Shown here: positions 6,897-14,010 of the stretch, one piece after another
Layout: every line of letters begins with the position of its first letter
Position numbering within the stretch: the first letter of the stretch is position 1
From: a virus
Reading direction: 5' to 3' (one strand)
DNA: 38,599 nt
Virus record (IMG/VR): IMGVR_UViG_3300012008_000017
Location: 1 to 38,599 of that record
Program-made: the position numbers and the translations under genes
Notes under the pieces: model-generated
The model's database searches: none
What the model saw: the letters and a program-made list of their open reading frames with translations, nothing else
What the model was told of the DNA's origin: nothing

Positions 6897-8764
6897 ACGG
6901 GCTGACGGCGACCGATCAGTTCTGCGGTGCGGGAGGGTCGAGTCTCGGCGCCGCGATCGCGGGCGTCGAGCTGCGGCTCGGGCTGAACCATTCGAAGCTC
7001 GCTATCGAGACGCACAACACGAACTTCCCGGGTGCGGATCACGACTGCACTGACATCTCGGCGTGTGACCCGCGCCGCTATCAGTCGACGGACATCCTGA
7101 TCACGTCGCCCGAGTGCACGAACCACACGCTCGCGAAGGGCGCCCGGCGTAAGCCGGTCGTGGCGCCGTCGCTGCTCGATGAGGCGCCGCTGAGCGACGA
7201 TCTCGCGGAGCGGTCCCGGGCGACGATGTGGGACGTCGTCAGGTTCACTGAGTTCCACGCGTACAAGATCGTGATCGTCGAGAACGTCGTCGACGCGTTC
7301 TGGTGGGGGCCGAAGATGCCCGGCTTCAAGATGGGCAACGGCGAGCTCTTCAACGCGTGGCTGAACGCGATGGACGCGCTCGGCTACCGCCACCGCGTCG
7401 TGCTGCTCAACAGCATGTTTGCGCCGCCGACACCGCAGTCACGCGACCGCATGTACGTCGTGTTCTGGCGGAAGGAGCAGCGCGCCCCGGACTTGGACTT
7501 CGTGGTGCCGTCGTGGTGCCCGCGCTGCGAACAGGTCGTTCAGGCGGTACAGGCGTGGAAGCCGATGACAAGGAGCGGCGGCCGGCCGTGGGGCTCCTAC
7601 GGTTCGCAGTACGTCTACCAGTGCCCGACGTGTCAGACGCAGGCGTGGCCGGGTGCCTATCCGGCAGCGACCGCGATCGACTGGTCACTGGGAGGCCAGC
7701 GGATCGGCGACCGCAAGAAGGCGTTGGCGACGGCGACGCGCGAGCGGATCCGCCGCGGCCTCGAACGCTACGGCTTGCAAGGTCAGGCGTTCAGGTTGCT
7801 GCAGGACGGGATGCCGCGCCCGCTGACGATTCCCTTGGTCACGCAGACGGGCCGTCAGGATCTCGGTCTGTTGTTGCCGGTCGCGGGGAACCGTTCGGAG
7901 CGCACGTCGGGCTCCCGGGTGAAGACGACGGATCAGCCGATGGTGACGCGGACGACGCAGGCCGACCTTGCGCTCGTCGTGCCGCTTCGGAAGAACGGCA
8001 ACGCCGACGACGCGAACCAGCAGTCGCTACCGACGGTCTGTGCGAGCGGGAACCATCACGGCCTCGTCGTCGCGAAGGGCTCCGGCTCGACGCCGCGCTC
8101 AACGGATGAGGCGCTGCCGTGCGTGACGACGATCCCGCAGCTGCGGCTGCTCGTCCCCGCGGGCGGGCCGACCGGCCAGGGTCGTAACCCGAAGTCCGTC
8201 GATGAGCCAATCGGAACGGTGCTCGCGGAGAACCATCGCGCGCTCGTCGTCTCGAACATGGCGAACAACGCGCCCCGCGACGCAGCGACTGAGCCGTCGC
8301 ACGTCGTAACGACGGGCGGGAAGCTCGCTCTCGTTGAGCCTGCCCCTGGCGCGTTCGTGATGCGGAACAACACGGCGCGCGGTGACGCCGGCCAGATGTC
8401 AACGCCGGTTAAGGATCCGATCCGGACGCTGACCGGTGCCGGGCATCAGTCGCTGATCGTCCCGTACTACCGGACTGGCGAGGCTGTGCCGCCGGTCGAG
8501 CCGATCGGTGCGGTCACGACTCACGACCGTTTCGGCCTCGTTGATCTCGAGGAGGCGATCGACGACTGCACGTTCCGGATGCTGCAGCCGCACGAGATCG
8601 CCCGCGCGATGGTTATGCACGAGCACGTCGACGGATCGCCGTACGTGGTGCTCGGTAACAAGCGCGACCAGGTCGCTCAGTACGGCAACGCCGTCACGCC
8701 GCCCGTCATGCGGATGCTCGTGGAGCGGTGCGCCGAGTCGCTCGAGCCGGAAGGCGTCGCGTGA
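6893..8764 (+). CDS. C5-cytosine DNA methyltransferase with internal repeat region
   Basis: This 623-residue protein starts at GTG 6893. Motif I is FCGAGGSSLGA (residue 10 on). The catalytic loop is SPECTNH with Cys75, where Glu replaces the second Pro of the usual PPC. ENV follows at residues 130-132, then SRDRMYVVFW (motif VIII). A CPRC...CPTC zinc-ribbon-like insert lies near residues 209-246. Residues about 320-555 hold about seven degenerate units of 28-40 residues, each with an LVVP-like strand and a DEPxxTVTT-like element. Motifs IX-X end the protein (GNAVTPPV, near residue 598). The large repeat region sits where a target-recognition domain is expected. It is the second methyltransferase in an overlapping operon. 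Confidence 0.88.
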   Translation: MNGLTATDQFCGAGGSSLGAAIAGVELRLGLNHSKLAIETHNTNFPGADHDCTDISACDPRRYQSTDILITSPECTNHTLAKGARRKPVVAPSLLDEAPLSDDLAERSRATMWDVVRFTEFHAYKIVIVENVVDAFWWGPKMPGFKMGNGELFNAWLNAMDALGYRHRVVLLNSMFAPPTPQSRDRMYVVFWRKEQRAPDLDFVVPSWCPRCEQVVQAVQAWKPMTRSGGRPWGSYGSQYVYQCPTCQTQAWPGAYPAATAIDWSLGGQRIGDRKKALATATRERIRRGLERYGLQGQAFRLLQDGMPRPLTIPLVTQTGRQDLGLLLPVAGNRSERTSGSRVKTTDQPMVTRTTQADLALVVPLRKNGNADDANQQSLPTVCASGNHHGLVVAKGSGSTPRSTDEALPCVTTIPQLRLLVPAGGPTGQGRNPKSVDEPIGTVLAENHRALVVSNMANNAPRDAATEPSHVVTTGGKLALVEPAPGAFVMRNNTARGDAGQMSTPVKDPIRTLTGAGHQSLIVPYYRTGEAVPPVEPIGAVTTHDRFGLVDLEEAIDDCTFRMLQPHEIARAMVMHEHVDGSPYVVLGNKRDQVAQYGNAVTPPVMRMLVERCAESLEPEGVA

Positions 8765-9042
8765 CCGAGGCGCAGCTGCAGGACGCGATCATCGCGTGCG
8801 CTCGTGCGTTGCGGTGGCTCGTCTATCACACGCACGACTCGCGCCATTCGGCCGCCGGCTTCCCTGACCTGACGCTCGTGCGCGGTCGCCGCCTGCTCTT
8901 CGTGGAGTTGAAGAAGGCGACGGGCGACACAACCGCGGCGCAACGCGCCTGGATGCAGGCGCTTCGCGATGCGAACGTCGAGGTTTATCTCTGGCGTCCC
9001 GTCCAGTGGACTAACGGCGAGATCGAGGGGGTGCTCCGTTGA
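8761..9042 (+). CDS. VRR-NUC domain nuclease
   Basis: This 93-residue protein starts at GTG 8761, overlapping the methyltransferase stop. The PD-(D/E)xK site is clear: Asp36 in GFPDLTLV and Glu49-x-Lys51 in VELKK. The conserved Gln follows in TTAAQRAW, and VYLWRP closes the domain. The length is that of a stand-alone virus-type replication-repair nuclease. Such nucleases act on branched DNA and often travel with SNF2 helicases, as here, suggesting a joint role in recombination or repair. Confidence 0.88.
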   Translation: MTEAQLQDAIIACARALRWLVYHTHDSRHSAAGFPDLTLVRGRRLLFVELKKATGDTTAAQRAWMQALRDANVEVYLWRPVQWTNGEIEGVLR

Positions 9043-9338
9043 GCAGCAGCCCGTTCAAGCGTCCGGAGGGCTCGTATGACCGGTTGGGGTTCCTGAACGC
9101 GAAGGGCGATCGGGTGAAGCTGCTTGAGCATCCGAACATGGAGATCGAGCGGGTGTTGCGCTGCACGGGTTGCCGGATGGATATCGCGGTGGGCCCGTGC
9201 TTCGAGCACATCGACCCTGCGACGTATGTGGGCGTCGTGTGCGGCTGCGCAGAGGTTGAGCTGCTCCCGAGTCCGGCCGGGACGGTTGAGGGCGCGGGAC
9301 GGCTCGGGCCGACTCCAGACGAGGCAAAGAATGGCTGA
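9039..9338 (+). CDS. small putative zinc-binding protein
   Basis: This 99-residue protein starts at TTG 9039, overlapping the nuclease stop. The N terminus is polar (SSSPFKRPEGSYDRLGF). The middle contains CTGC, PC and VCGC, a possible four-cysteine metal site. The family is not recognised. Its stop overlaps the next gene's start at 9331 by eight bases. Confidence 0.6.
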   Translation: MSSSPFKRPEGSYDRLGFLNAKGDRVKLLEHPNMEIERVLRCTGCRMDIAVGPCFEHIDPATYVGVVCGCAEVELLPSPAGTVEGAGRLGPTPDEAKNG

Positions 9339-9684
9339 GCCGGAGTTCCTGTTGCCGCACGAGATCTTGTCGGGCGTTGGCGTCCCTGACGCGATGCGTG
9401 CCGAGGTGCAGTACCGCGTCGTGACCGGCAAATACTGCGCGATCGTCGAGGCGGCGATGAGGGTCACCGGCGGCGAGCCGCTGCAGATGAGCCTCGACCG
9501 GGTCAAGGAGATCCTCGCGATGACGCCCCGCACCGATCCGAGGGAGATGGTGATTGTCGTCGAGGAGAAAGCTCCACCAGGCGAGCCGGGCCCGCTGGTC
9601 AACGTGCGGCTGGCGACGGTCGCTGAGATCCAGGACGCGAACCGCCGCTACGCGCTCTTGCGGATGGGAGCGAGGCGCAACTGA
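9331..9684 (+). CDS. hypothetical protein upstream of DUF5131 remnant
   Basis: This 117-residue protein starts at ATG 9331. It is mostly helical (MRAEVQYRVVTGKYCAIVEA, then MSLDRVKEILAMTP) and then an acidic and proline-rich linker (VVEEKAPPGEPGPL). No family is recognised. Its stop codon shares a base with the ATG of the truncated DUF5131 reading frame, which shows where the original neighbour began. Confidence 0.6.
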   Translation: MAEPEFLLPHEILSGVGVPDAMRAEVQYRVVTGKYCAIVEAAMRVTGGEPLQMSLDRVKEILAMTPRTDPREMVIVVEEKAPPGEPGPLVNVRLATVAEIQDANRRYALLRMGARRN

Positions 9685-9722
9685 TGGCGCAGACGACCGG
9701 TATCGAGTGGTGCGACGCGACG
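9684..9722 (+). pseudogene. 5' remnant of a second Gp37/Gp68 (DUF5131) gene
   Basis: The first 13 codons read MAQTTGIEWCDAT, the characteristic N terminus of DUF5131 proteins, with the start fused to the upstream stop (TGATG). Resemblance stops there. The frame stays open but reads composition-driven Ser/Arg/Ala sequence lying under the HNH gene that begins 27 bases later. A full-length member of the same family starts at 10301. The simplest reading is a DUF5131 gene truncated by insertion of, or replacement by, the HNH gene. Confidence 0.6.
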
Positions 9723-9748
9723 TCCGGAACGGGCGCGATCATCGTCGC

Positions 9749-10282
9749 ATGGGAAGCATCGAGGGAGTTCGCCGAGCCGCCGCCGCTCGCATTGGCGTCA
9801 CGATCGAGGAGTACGAGCGGCGTCTCGCTGAAGGCGAGCGCTGGTGCTCGGGCTGCAAGGCGTGGCACCCGCTCGACGCGTTCACCCGCGACGGCTCCCG
9901 CGGCGACGGCCTCGCGCGTGCCTGCCGCGACGTGCAGAGCAAGCGCGGCAAAGAGCGGTACGTCCCGGTTCCCGTCGCCGAGCGCAAGTCTCCTGGCCCT
10001 GCTCCCCAGCCGCCGCGTGACGGCGACGTGCGTCAGGCACGCGAGCGTGTTGCGCTCCTCGTGCGCACCGGCAGGCTTCCGCGCCCGGGAACCCGTCCGT
10101 GCGCGGACTGCGGTCACCTCGGCGACGATCGTCGCCACGAGTACGACCATCGCCTCGGCTACGGCGGCGGCCATCACGAGGACGTTGAGCCGGTCTGCAC
10201 TGTGTGTCACGCGCACCGCAGTCGCGAGCGTGGCGAGCTCGTGCAAGTGCGCGGGCCGCACGGCCGCTTCGCCACGGCGTAG
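9749..10282 (+). CDS. HNH endonuclease with N-terminal zinc-finger region
   Basis: This 177-residue protein starts at ATG 9749. The N-terminal part (GVTIEEYERRLAEG, then CSGCKAWHPLDAF, then GDGLARAC) is a phage zinc-binding module. After a Pro-rich linker comes an HNH domain: CADCGH, EYDHRLGYGGGHHEDVEPV and CTVCHAH, with two CxxC pairs and the His/Asn-type metal site. It probably nicks or cuts double-stranded DNA. It sits between a truncated and an intact DUF5131 gene, which fits a free-standing mobile HNH gene. Confidence 0.85.
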   Translation: MGSIEGVRRAAAARIGVTIEEYERRLAEGERWCSGCKAWHPLDAFTRDGSRGDGLARACRDVQSKRGKERYVPVPVAERKSPGPAPQPPRDGDVRQARERVALLVRTGRLPRPGTRPCADCGHLGDDRRHEYDHRLGYGGGHHEDVEPVCTVCHAHRSRERGELVQVRGPHGRFATA

Positions 10283-10300
10283 CCACTTCGGGAGGCCCTC

Positions 10301-11368
10301 ATGGGCCTGACGAAGGTGGAATGGGCTGACCTCAGCTTTAACCCGTGGTGGGGCTGCGAGAAGGTTTCTCCGGGGTGCGCGCACTGCTATGCGGACACGT
10401 TGTCGAAGCGGTACGCGAACGGCGTGCAGCTGTGGGGTGACGGTCACGAGTTCAGGTTCTTCGGCGACAAGCATTGGGCCGAGCCGCTGAAGTGGGCGCG
10501 ACTGCTGCCGGCGAAGCTGGGCCGCCGTCCCAGGGTGTTCTGCGCGTCGATGGCCGACGTCTTCGAGGAGCGCGACGAGCTCGTTGAGCCACGCGCGCGA
10601 CTCTTCGACCTGATCCGTCTCACGCCGCAGCTCGATTGGCTGATCTTGACGAAGCGTCCCGAGGCTGCGCGCGACGAGCTCGCGCGCCTCTACGACTACC
10701 TCGAGTACGACATCCTCGAGCCGAGCGACCCGCTCGGCTATCTGCCGAACGTGTGGATGGGCGTGTCGATCGAGAACTCCCGGTTCACGTGTCGGGCGGA
10801 TGTGCTCCGGGAGATCCCGGCGGCGGTCCGCTTCATCAGCGCCGAGCCGCTGCTCGGCAGCCTCTTCCCAAAGATCGAGAGCAGGCCTCGCCCGGCGGTA
10901 CATCCCGGGTCACCGTCAACGGCTTCGCTCGAGCCCGGGGCTGCGATGCCCCGGGCCGCTCTCGACCTCACCGCCATCGATTGGGTGATCGCGGGCGGCG
11001 AGTCGGGCCGGCATGCGCGGCCGTCGCATCCGGATTGGTTCCGCGAACTCCGCGACGCCTGCTTCACCATGACCGACGTCGCGTTCAGCTCTGACCACGA
11101 GCCGGTCGTTTCGCGGCCGGCGTTTTTCTTCAAGCAATGGGGCGAGTGGGCGCCCGGGTCAACGTTCGATGGATCTGAGCGCGATCGCGTGGTCACCTAC
11201 GACGGCCGTGATCGCACGTGGCCGCAGTGGATTGAGGACGGCTATCGCGCTGGCGCCGGTCACGCGCGACCTGTTGTCATGCACCGCGCGGGAAAGCGCA
11301 ACGCTGGACGTGAGCTTGACGGTCGCACGTGGGATGAGTTCCCGCAGAGCGCGGCGGTGCCTGCGTGA
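10301..11368 (+). CDS. phage Gp37/Gp68 family (DUF5131) three-cysteine protein
   Basis: This 355-residue protein starts at ATG 10301 behind a GGGAGG ribosome-binding site. It opens KVEWADLSFNPWWGC and carries the family's cysteine motif at Cys19, Cys26 and Cys29 (C-x6-C-x2-C), which suggests an Fe-S or metal centre. Later blocks FCASMADVFEE, LDWLILTKRPE, VWMGVSIEN, FISAEPLLGSL and DWVIAGGESG are typical, as is FFKQWGEW near the end. The biochemical role of the family is not established. Between EPLLGSL and DLTAIDW is an extra segment of roughly 30 residues encoded by GC-rich DNA with an inverted repeat (10933-10956). The partner TcmP, often adjacent in other genomes, is not seen. Confidence 0.87.
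   Translation: MGLTKVEWADLSFNPWWGCEKVSPGCAHCYADTLSKRYANGVQLWGDGHEFRFFGDKHWAEPLKWARLLPAKLGRRPRVFCASMADVFEERDELVEPRARLFDLIRLTPQLDWLILTKRPEAARDELARLYDYLEYDILEPSDPLGYLPNVWMGVSIENSRFTCRADVLREIPAAVRFISAEPLLGSLFPKIESRPRPAVHPGSPSTASLEPGAAMPRAALDLTAIDWVIAGGESGRHARPSHPDWFRELRDACFTMTDVAFSSDHEPVVSRPAFFFKQWGEWAPGSTFDGSERDRVVTYDGRDRTWPQWIEDGYRAGAGHARPVVMHRAGKRNAGRELDGRTWDEFPQSAAVPA
10933..10956 (+). repeat. intragenic inverted repeat in DUF5131 gene
   Basis: Perfect 8-base arms GCCCGGGG (10933-10940) and CCCCGGGC (10949-10956) flank an 8-base loop. They lie within a stretch that appears to be an in-frame insertion between two conserved family blocks. It could be a small palindromic element or just a GC-rich linker. 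Confidence 0.5.
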
Positions 11369-12288
11369 GCGTGCATGTGTCGTCGTGGGCGTGGAAGCAG
11401 GAGATCGGCGACGATGGCGCCAAGCTGGTGTTGTTGAAGCTCGCTGATTCGGCGAACGACGACGGTGTGGCGTGGCCGAAGCGGGAGACGTTGCAGTCGG
11501 AGTGCGAGGCCGGCCATGAGGACACGGTGAAGCGCAGGTTGCGGAAGCTGCGCGACCTGGGGCTGATCATCAGCGTGCCGTGGAACGACGCGAACGGCCG
11601 TCAGACGTCGTCGATGTATGTGCTTCCGCATCGCGGGATCCCGTCGGCTGAGCGGCTCTGGCAGATCGTTGAGAACGCGAATCGGAAGGGCTCGGTTGGC
11701 ATCGACCGGGCCGAGTTGGTGGCCACGGAGGCCGTCGGTTCGTTCCTTCGAGGGGGTGCATCTGTGCACCCCCTCAACTTTGGCTCAGGGGGTGCATCCA
11801 CGCACCCCTCAGGGGGTGCACCGGCGCACCCCTCTATAGAGGAACCATCATTTGAACCGTCAGAAGATCTCTTGCCGGACGAGTCCGGCGGGAGGTTCGA
11901 GATTGAGCTTGCGCTGAGCGCGACGCTCGGTGTGCAGCTGTCCGGCATGACCGACCGGGAGCGCGGCCAGTGGGCGATCGCGGTCGGCGAGCTCGTGAAG
12001 GTCGGAGCGACCGCCGTCGAGGTCGCTGAGCGTTGCGCGGCGTACCGGTCGGTGTGGCCGTCGGCGAAGTTGACGCCGATGGCGCTCGTCCGTCATTGGT
12101 CGATGCTCGGCGCCGAGGTCGACGTGAAGACGTCGGGCTTCGCCGCATGGCTCGCCGCCGACCACTTCGACCGCCAGACGACGCACGAGATGATCGACGA
12201 CACGCCAGGGCTCGACGACGCCGAGCGCGCGCGCCGTCACCGGCTGATCGATGAGCGCTTCGACGCGCGCCGGGAGGACGCGGCCTGA
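11365..12288 (+). CDS. HTH replication-initiator-like protein
   Basis: This 307-residue protein starts at GTG 11365, overlapping the previous stop. Residues 1-75 form the winged-helix domain common to phage replisome organisers (VSSWAWKQEI, LLKLADSANDDGVAWP, TVKRRLRKLRDLGLI), followed by a wing and MYVLP. A low-complexity linker encoded by the iteron array (11750-11832) joins it to a helical C-terminal domain (LGVQLSGMTDRERGQW, WLAADHFDRQT). It probably binds the origin and recruits the host replisome. No phage polymerase or helicase loader is recognisable nearby. Origin-in-initiator-gene organisation is known from lambda O. Confidence 0.75.
   Translation: MSVHVSSWAWKQEIGDDGAKLVLLKLADSANDDGVAWPKRETLQSECEAGHEDTVKRRLRKLRDLGLIISVPWNDANGRQTSSMYVLPHRGIPSAERLWQIVENANRKGSVGIDRAELVATEAVGSFLRGGASVHPLNFGSGGASTHPSGGAPAHPSIEEPSFEPSEDLLPDESGGRFEIELALSATLGVQLSGMTDRERGQWAIAVGELVKVGATAVEVAERCAAYRSVWPSAKLTPMALVRHWSMLGAEVDVKTSGFAAWLAADHFDRQTTHEMIDDTPGLDDAERARRHRLIDERFDARREDAA
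11750..11875 (+). other. candidate replication origin: three palindromic iterons plus AT-richer tract
   Basis: Three dyads lie inside the initiator gene. The first is perfect, with arms GAGGGGGTGCA (11750-11760) and TGCACCCCCTC (11765-11775). The second and third have arms GGGGTGCA and CGCACCCC at 11789-11808 and 11813-11832, each with one mismatched pair. All have a 4-base spacer (TCTG, TCCA, CCGG). Centres are 36 and 24 bp apart. A CTCTATAGAG palindrome and an AT-richer stretch (to about 11875) follow, as expected of an unwinding region. Function as an origin is inferred. Confidence 0.6.
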
Positions 12289-12437
12289 TGCCTCGGTGTC
12301 GTCACTGCGACCGGGTGCAGGCGACCGTTGAGGTGCGTCAGACGCCGCTCGGTTTCGTGTGCAAGGACAAGCCTGCGTGTGCCCGCCGGGTACGCGCGAA
12401 CCAAACGACGATCGATGAGAGGAGCGCAGCAGCGTGA
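12288..12437 (+). CDS. small zinc-finger protein
   Basis: This is a 49-residue protein whose ATG overlaps the initiator stop (TGATG). It starts MPRCRHCDRVQ and continues GFVCKDKPACARR, giving a CxxC plus a second Cys pair, a compact zinc ribbon. Its basic C terminus overlaps the next start. Likely a nucleic-acid-binding accessory protein; no family assigned. Confidence 0.6.
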   Translation: MPRCRHCDRVQATVEVRQTPLGFVCKDKPACARRVRANQTTIDERSAAA

Positions 12438-12781
12438 GCACGATCGAATGCACGTGTCCTGGCCCGAGGGTGAACACGCACGTCGATGGTAACGGCGGGC
12501 ATAGTCCGGGATGCCCCGCGCATCCGGCCAACCGGCCTCACGCCCGCTTCCTGACGGCGGAGGACGGCGAGCCGATCTGGATTCTGCAGTCGGCGTTCGC
12601 GTCGCCCGAGGAGGGCTTGCGCGCCTACGTCGCTGAGTACGGCAGCGAGTGGGATCCCACGACGCCACCGACCGGGGACGCGCACATGCGCGCAACGCCG
12701 ACGTCGGACGATCCCGACTGGCACGAGACGGTCGAAGAGGCCGATCACCTGACGGCGCTCTACTGGAGGTTCGACGCATGA
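12434..12781 (+). CDS. hypothetical protein
   Basis: This 115-residue protein starts at GTG 12434. The N terminus has Cys and His residues (IECTCPGP, GHSPGCPAHP) that could bind metal. The remainder is acidic (EYGSEWDP, DDPDWHETVEEADHL). No family recognised. Overlaps both neighbours, so it is part of the same operon. Confidence 0.55.
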   Translation: MSTIECTCPGPRVNTHVDGNGGHSPGCPAHPANRPHARFLTAEDGEPIWILQSAFASPEEGLRAYVAEYGSEWDPTTPPTGDAHMRATPTSDDPDWHETVEEADHLTALYWRFDA

Positions 12782-13278
12782 TCACGAAGCAGTTGACACG
12801 GAACGCGGCCGGCGATCCGGTGCTCTCTTTGCGGGTGACGGGGGCCGACGATGTCTACCGGTTCGCTCATGGGATGCAGACGTTGCAGGTGGAGTTCGCG
12901 AAGAAGGGGACGCTCGTGCTCACCGGTCTCCGCCGGATGATCGGCAAGGCCAACTACGGGTGGCTCGTCGACACGTTCCACGGCTCCGGCCGGCATTCCG
13001 AGATCGACCGTCGCGGCGCGTACGAGCGCGGCTACGCCGACGCGATCGCCGACAAGGCCGAGCTCGTCGCCCTCGCTCTGCACGTGACGTTCGACACCGA
13101 GAAGGTCGGCGACGCGATCTCACAGGACGTCTGGGACGACCTCCTCGAGCGTGGACTGGTTCACATGGGCCGCGAGCCGTTCACTGAGGAAGGCTTCACG
13201 GCGACGACGGCTGTAGGCGTGTCGTTGCTGCTCGCAAGCCTCTCTCCGGAGCGCACGCGTCAGGTGGAGGCGGCCTGA
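12778..13278 (+). CDS. hypothetical protein
   Basis: This 166-residue protein starts at ATG 12778, overlapping the previous stop. It contains beta-like segments early (VLSLRVTGADDVYRF, LQVEFAKKGTLVLTG) and a helical second half (YERGYADAIADKAELVALALH). No domain recognised. Position between the initiator and the packaging genes suggests a middle-expressed accessory function. Confidence 0.6.
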   Translation: MITKQLTRNAAGDPVLSLRVTGADDVYRFAHGMQTLQVEFAKKGTLVLTGLRRMIGKANYGWLVDTFHGSGRHSEIDRRGAYERGYADAIADKAELVALALHVTFDTEKVGDAISQDVWDDLLERGLVHMGREPFTEEGFTATTAVGVSLLLASLSPERTRQVEAA

Positions 13279-13544
13279 TGCCACGGGCGATCACTGAACG
13301 GTTGATCGGATATAGCGCCGGCATACATCGCGAGACGTTCGACATGCAGAAGGCTGAGATCACCGACGACGGCGGGAAGCCGACGGTGTCGGTGGAGAAG
13401 ATCGAGGTGACGATCCTGACGTTTTTCGATCCCGGCTCTGGTCACAAGGTTGAGATTCCGTTGCTCGACGGTGATCGTCAGGAGCTCGCACGCGGGTTGC
13501 TCGGCGGCATCGAGATCGCTTCCCAGGTGCCTGGGCGCGCATGA
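13278..13544 (+). CDS. hypothetical small protein
   Basis: This 88-residue protein starts at an ATG sharing a base with the previous TGA. Alternating strand-like segments (PTVSVEKIEVTILTFF, HKVEIPLLDGD) suggest a small beta-rich protein. No family recognised. It overlaps the downstream HTH gene. Confidence 0.55.
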   Translation: MPRAITERLIGYSAGIHRETFDMQKAEITDDGGKPTVSVEKIEVTILTFFDPGSGHKVEIPLLDGDRQELARGLLGGIEIASQVPGRA

Positions 13545-13741
13545 GCAGCCGTGACGTTTGGAAGGTCGCGGCGGCGACGCTGACGGCGAAGCAGCTCCAT
13601 GTGTACGAGTTGACGCATCGGCATAACCTGTCGCTGCGGCAGATCAGCCTTGCTCTCGACATCAGCGTGTCGACGGTGCGGACGCACCTCGAGGCGGCTA
13701 ATCGGAAGATGGCGGCGGCGCTCAGGAAGCAGGCGGCATGA
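13541..13741 (+). CDS. sigma-70 region 4-like HTH regulator
   Basis: This is a 66-residue protein starting at ATG 13541. Nearly the whole chain is one helix-turn-helix unit: LTAKQLHVYELTHRHNLS, LRQISLALDISVSTVRTHL and EAANRKMAAALRK. This matches region 4 of ECF-type sigma factors or a LuxR-type HTH with no other domain. Three genes upstream of the large terminase, it occupies the place where many temperate phages encode a late-transcription activator. It may redirect host RNA polymerase to late promoters; that role is inferred from fold and position. Confidence 0.7.
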   Translation: MSSRDVWKVAAATLTAKQLHVYELTHRHNLSLRQISLALDISVSTVRTHLEAANRKMAAALRKQAA

Positions 13742-14010
13742 GGTCGCGTCGTGAGGATTTCGACGCGATGCCCGCGAGCTTGAGCTTGGCGGTGCAGCGG
13801 CGCCAGTACGCCGAGCATTGCGCGAAGCAGCTCGCCGAGATCGTCGTGACCGACGACGAGGTGCAGCCGCAGCGGTTCGCTTCGAAGCTGCCCGGCGACG
13901 AGAAGGCGCTCCGTGGCATCCCGGCGATCGGCCGCGGCGTCGCCGGCGCGATCCCCCGCACCCGGCCCGGTGACGGGCTCGACTACGACAAGGAGAGAGA
14001 CCTTGCCTAA
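13738..14010 (+). CDS. hypothetical small protein
   Basis: This 90-residue protein has an ATG overlapping the upstream stop (ATGA). It is Arg/Ala/Glu-rich and helical (SLAVQRRQYAEHCAKQLAEIV) with a Gly/Pro-rich second half. No family recognised. The start of the next gene (TTG 14003) lies inside its 3' end. Confidence 0.5.
   Translation: MRSRREDFDAMPASLSLAVQRRQYAEHCAKQLAEIVVTDDEVQPQRFASKLPGDEKALRGIPAIGRGVAGAIPRTRPGDGLDYDKERDLA

Noticed and set aside
4249-8764. DISARM- or BREX-like host defence island
   Set aside because: The cluster lacks the signature accessory genes (DrmA/DrmB, PglZ, Lon-like) and lies within the phage early operon.
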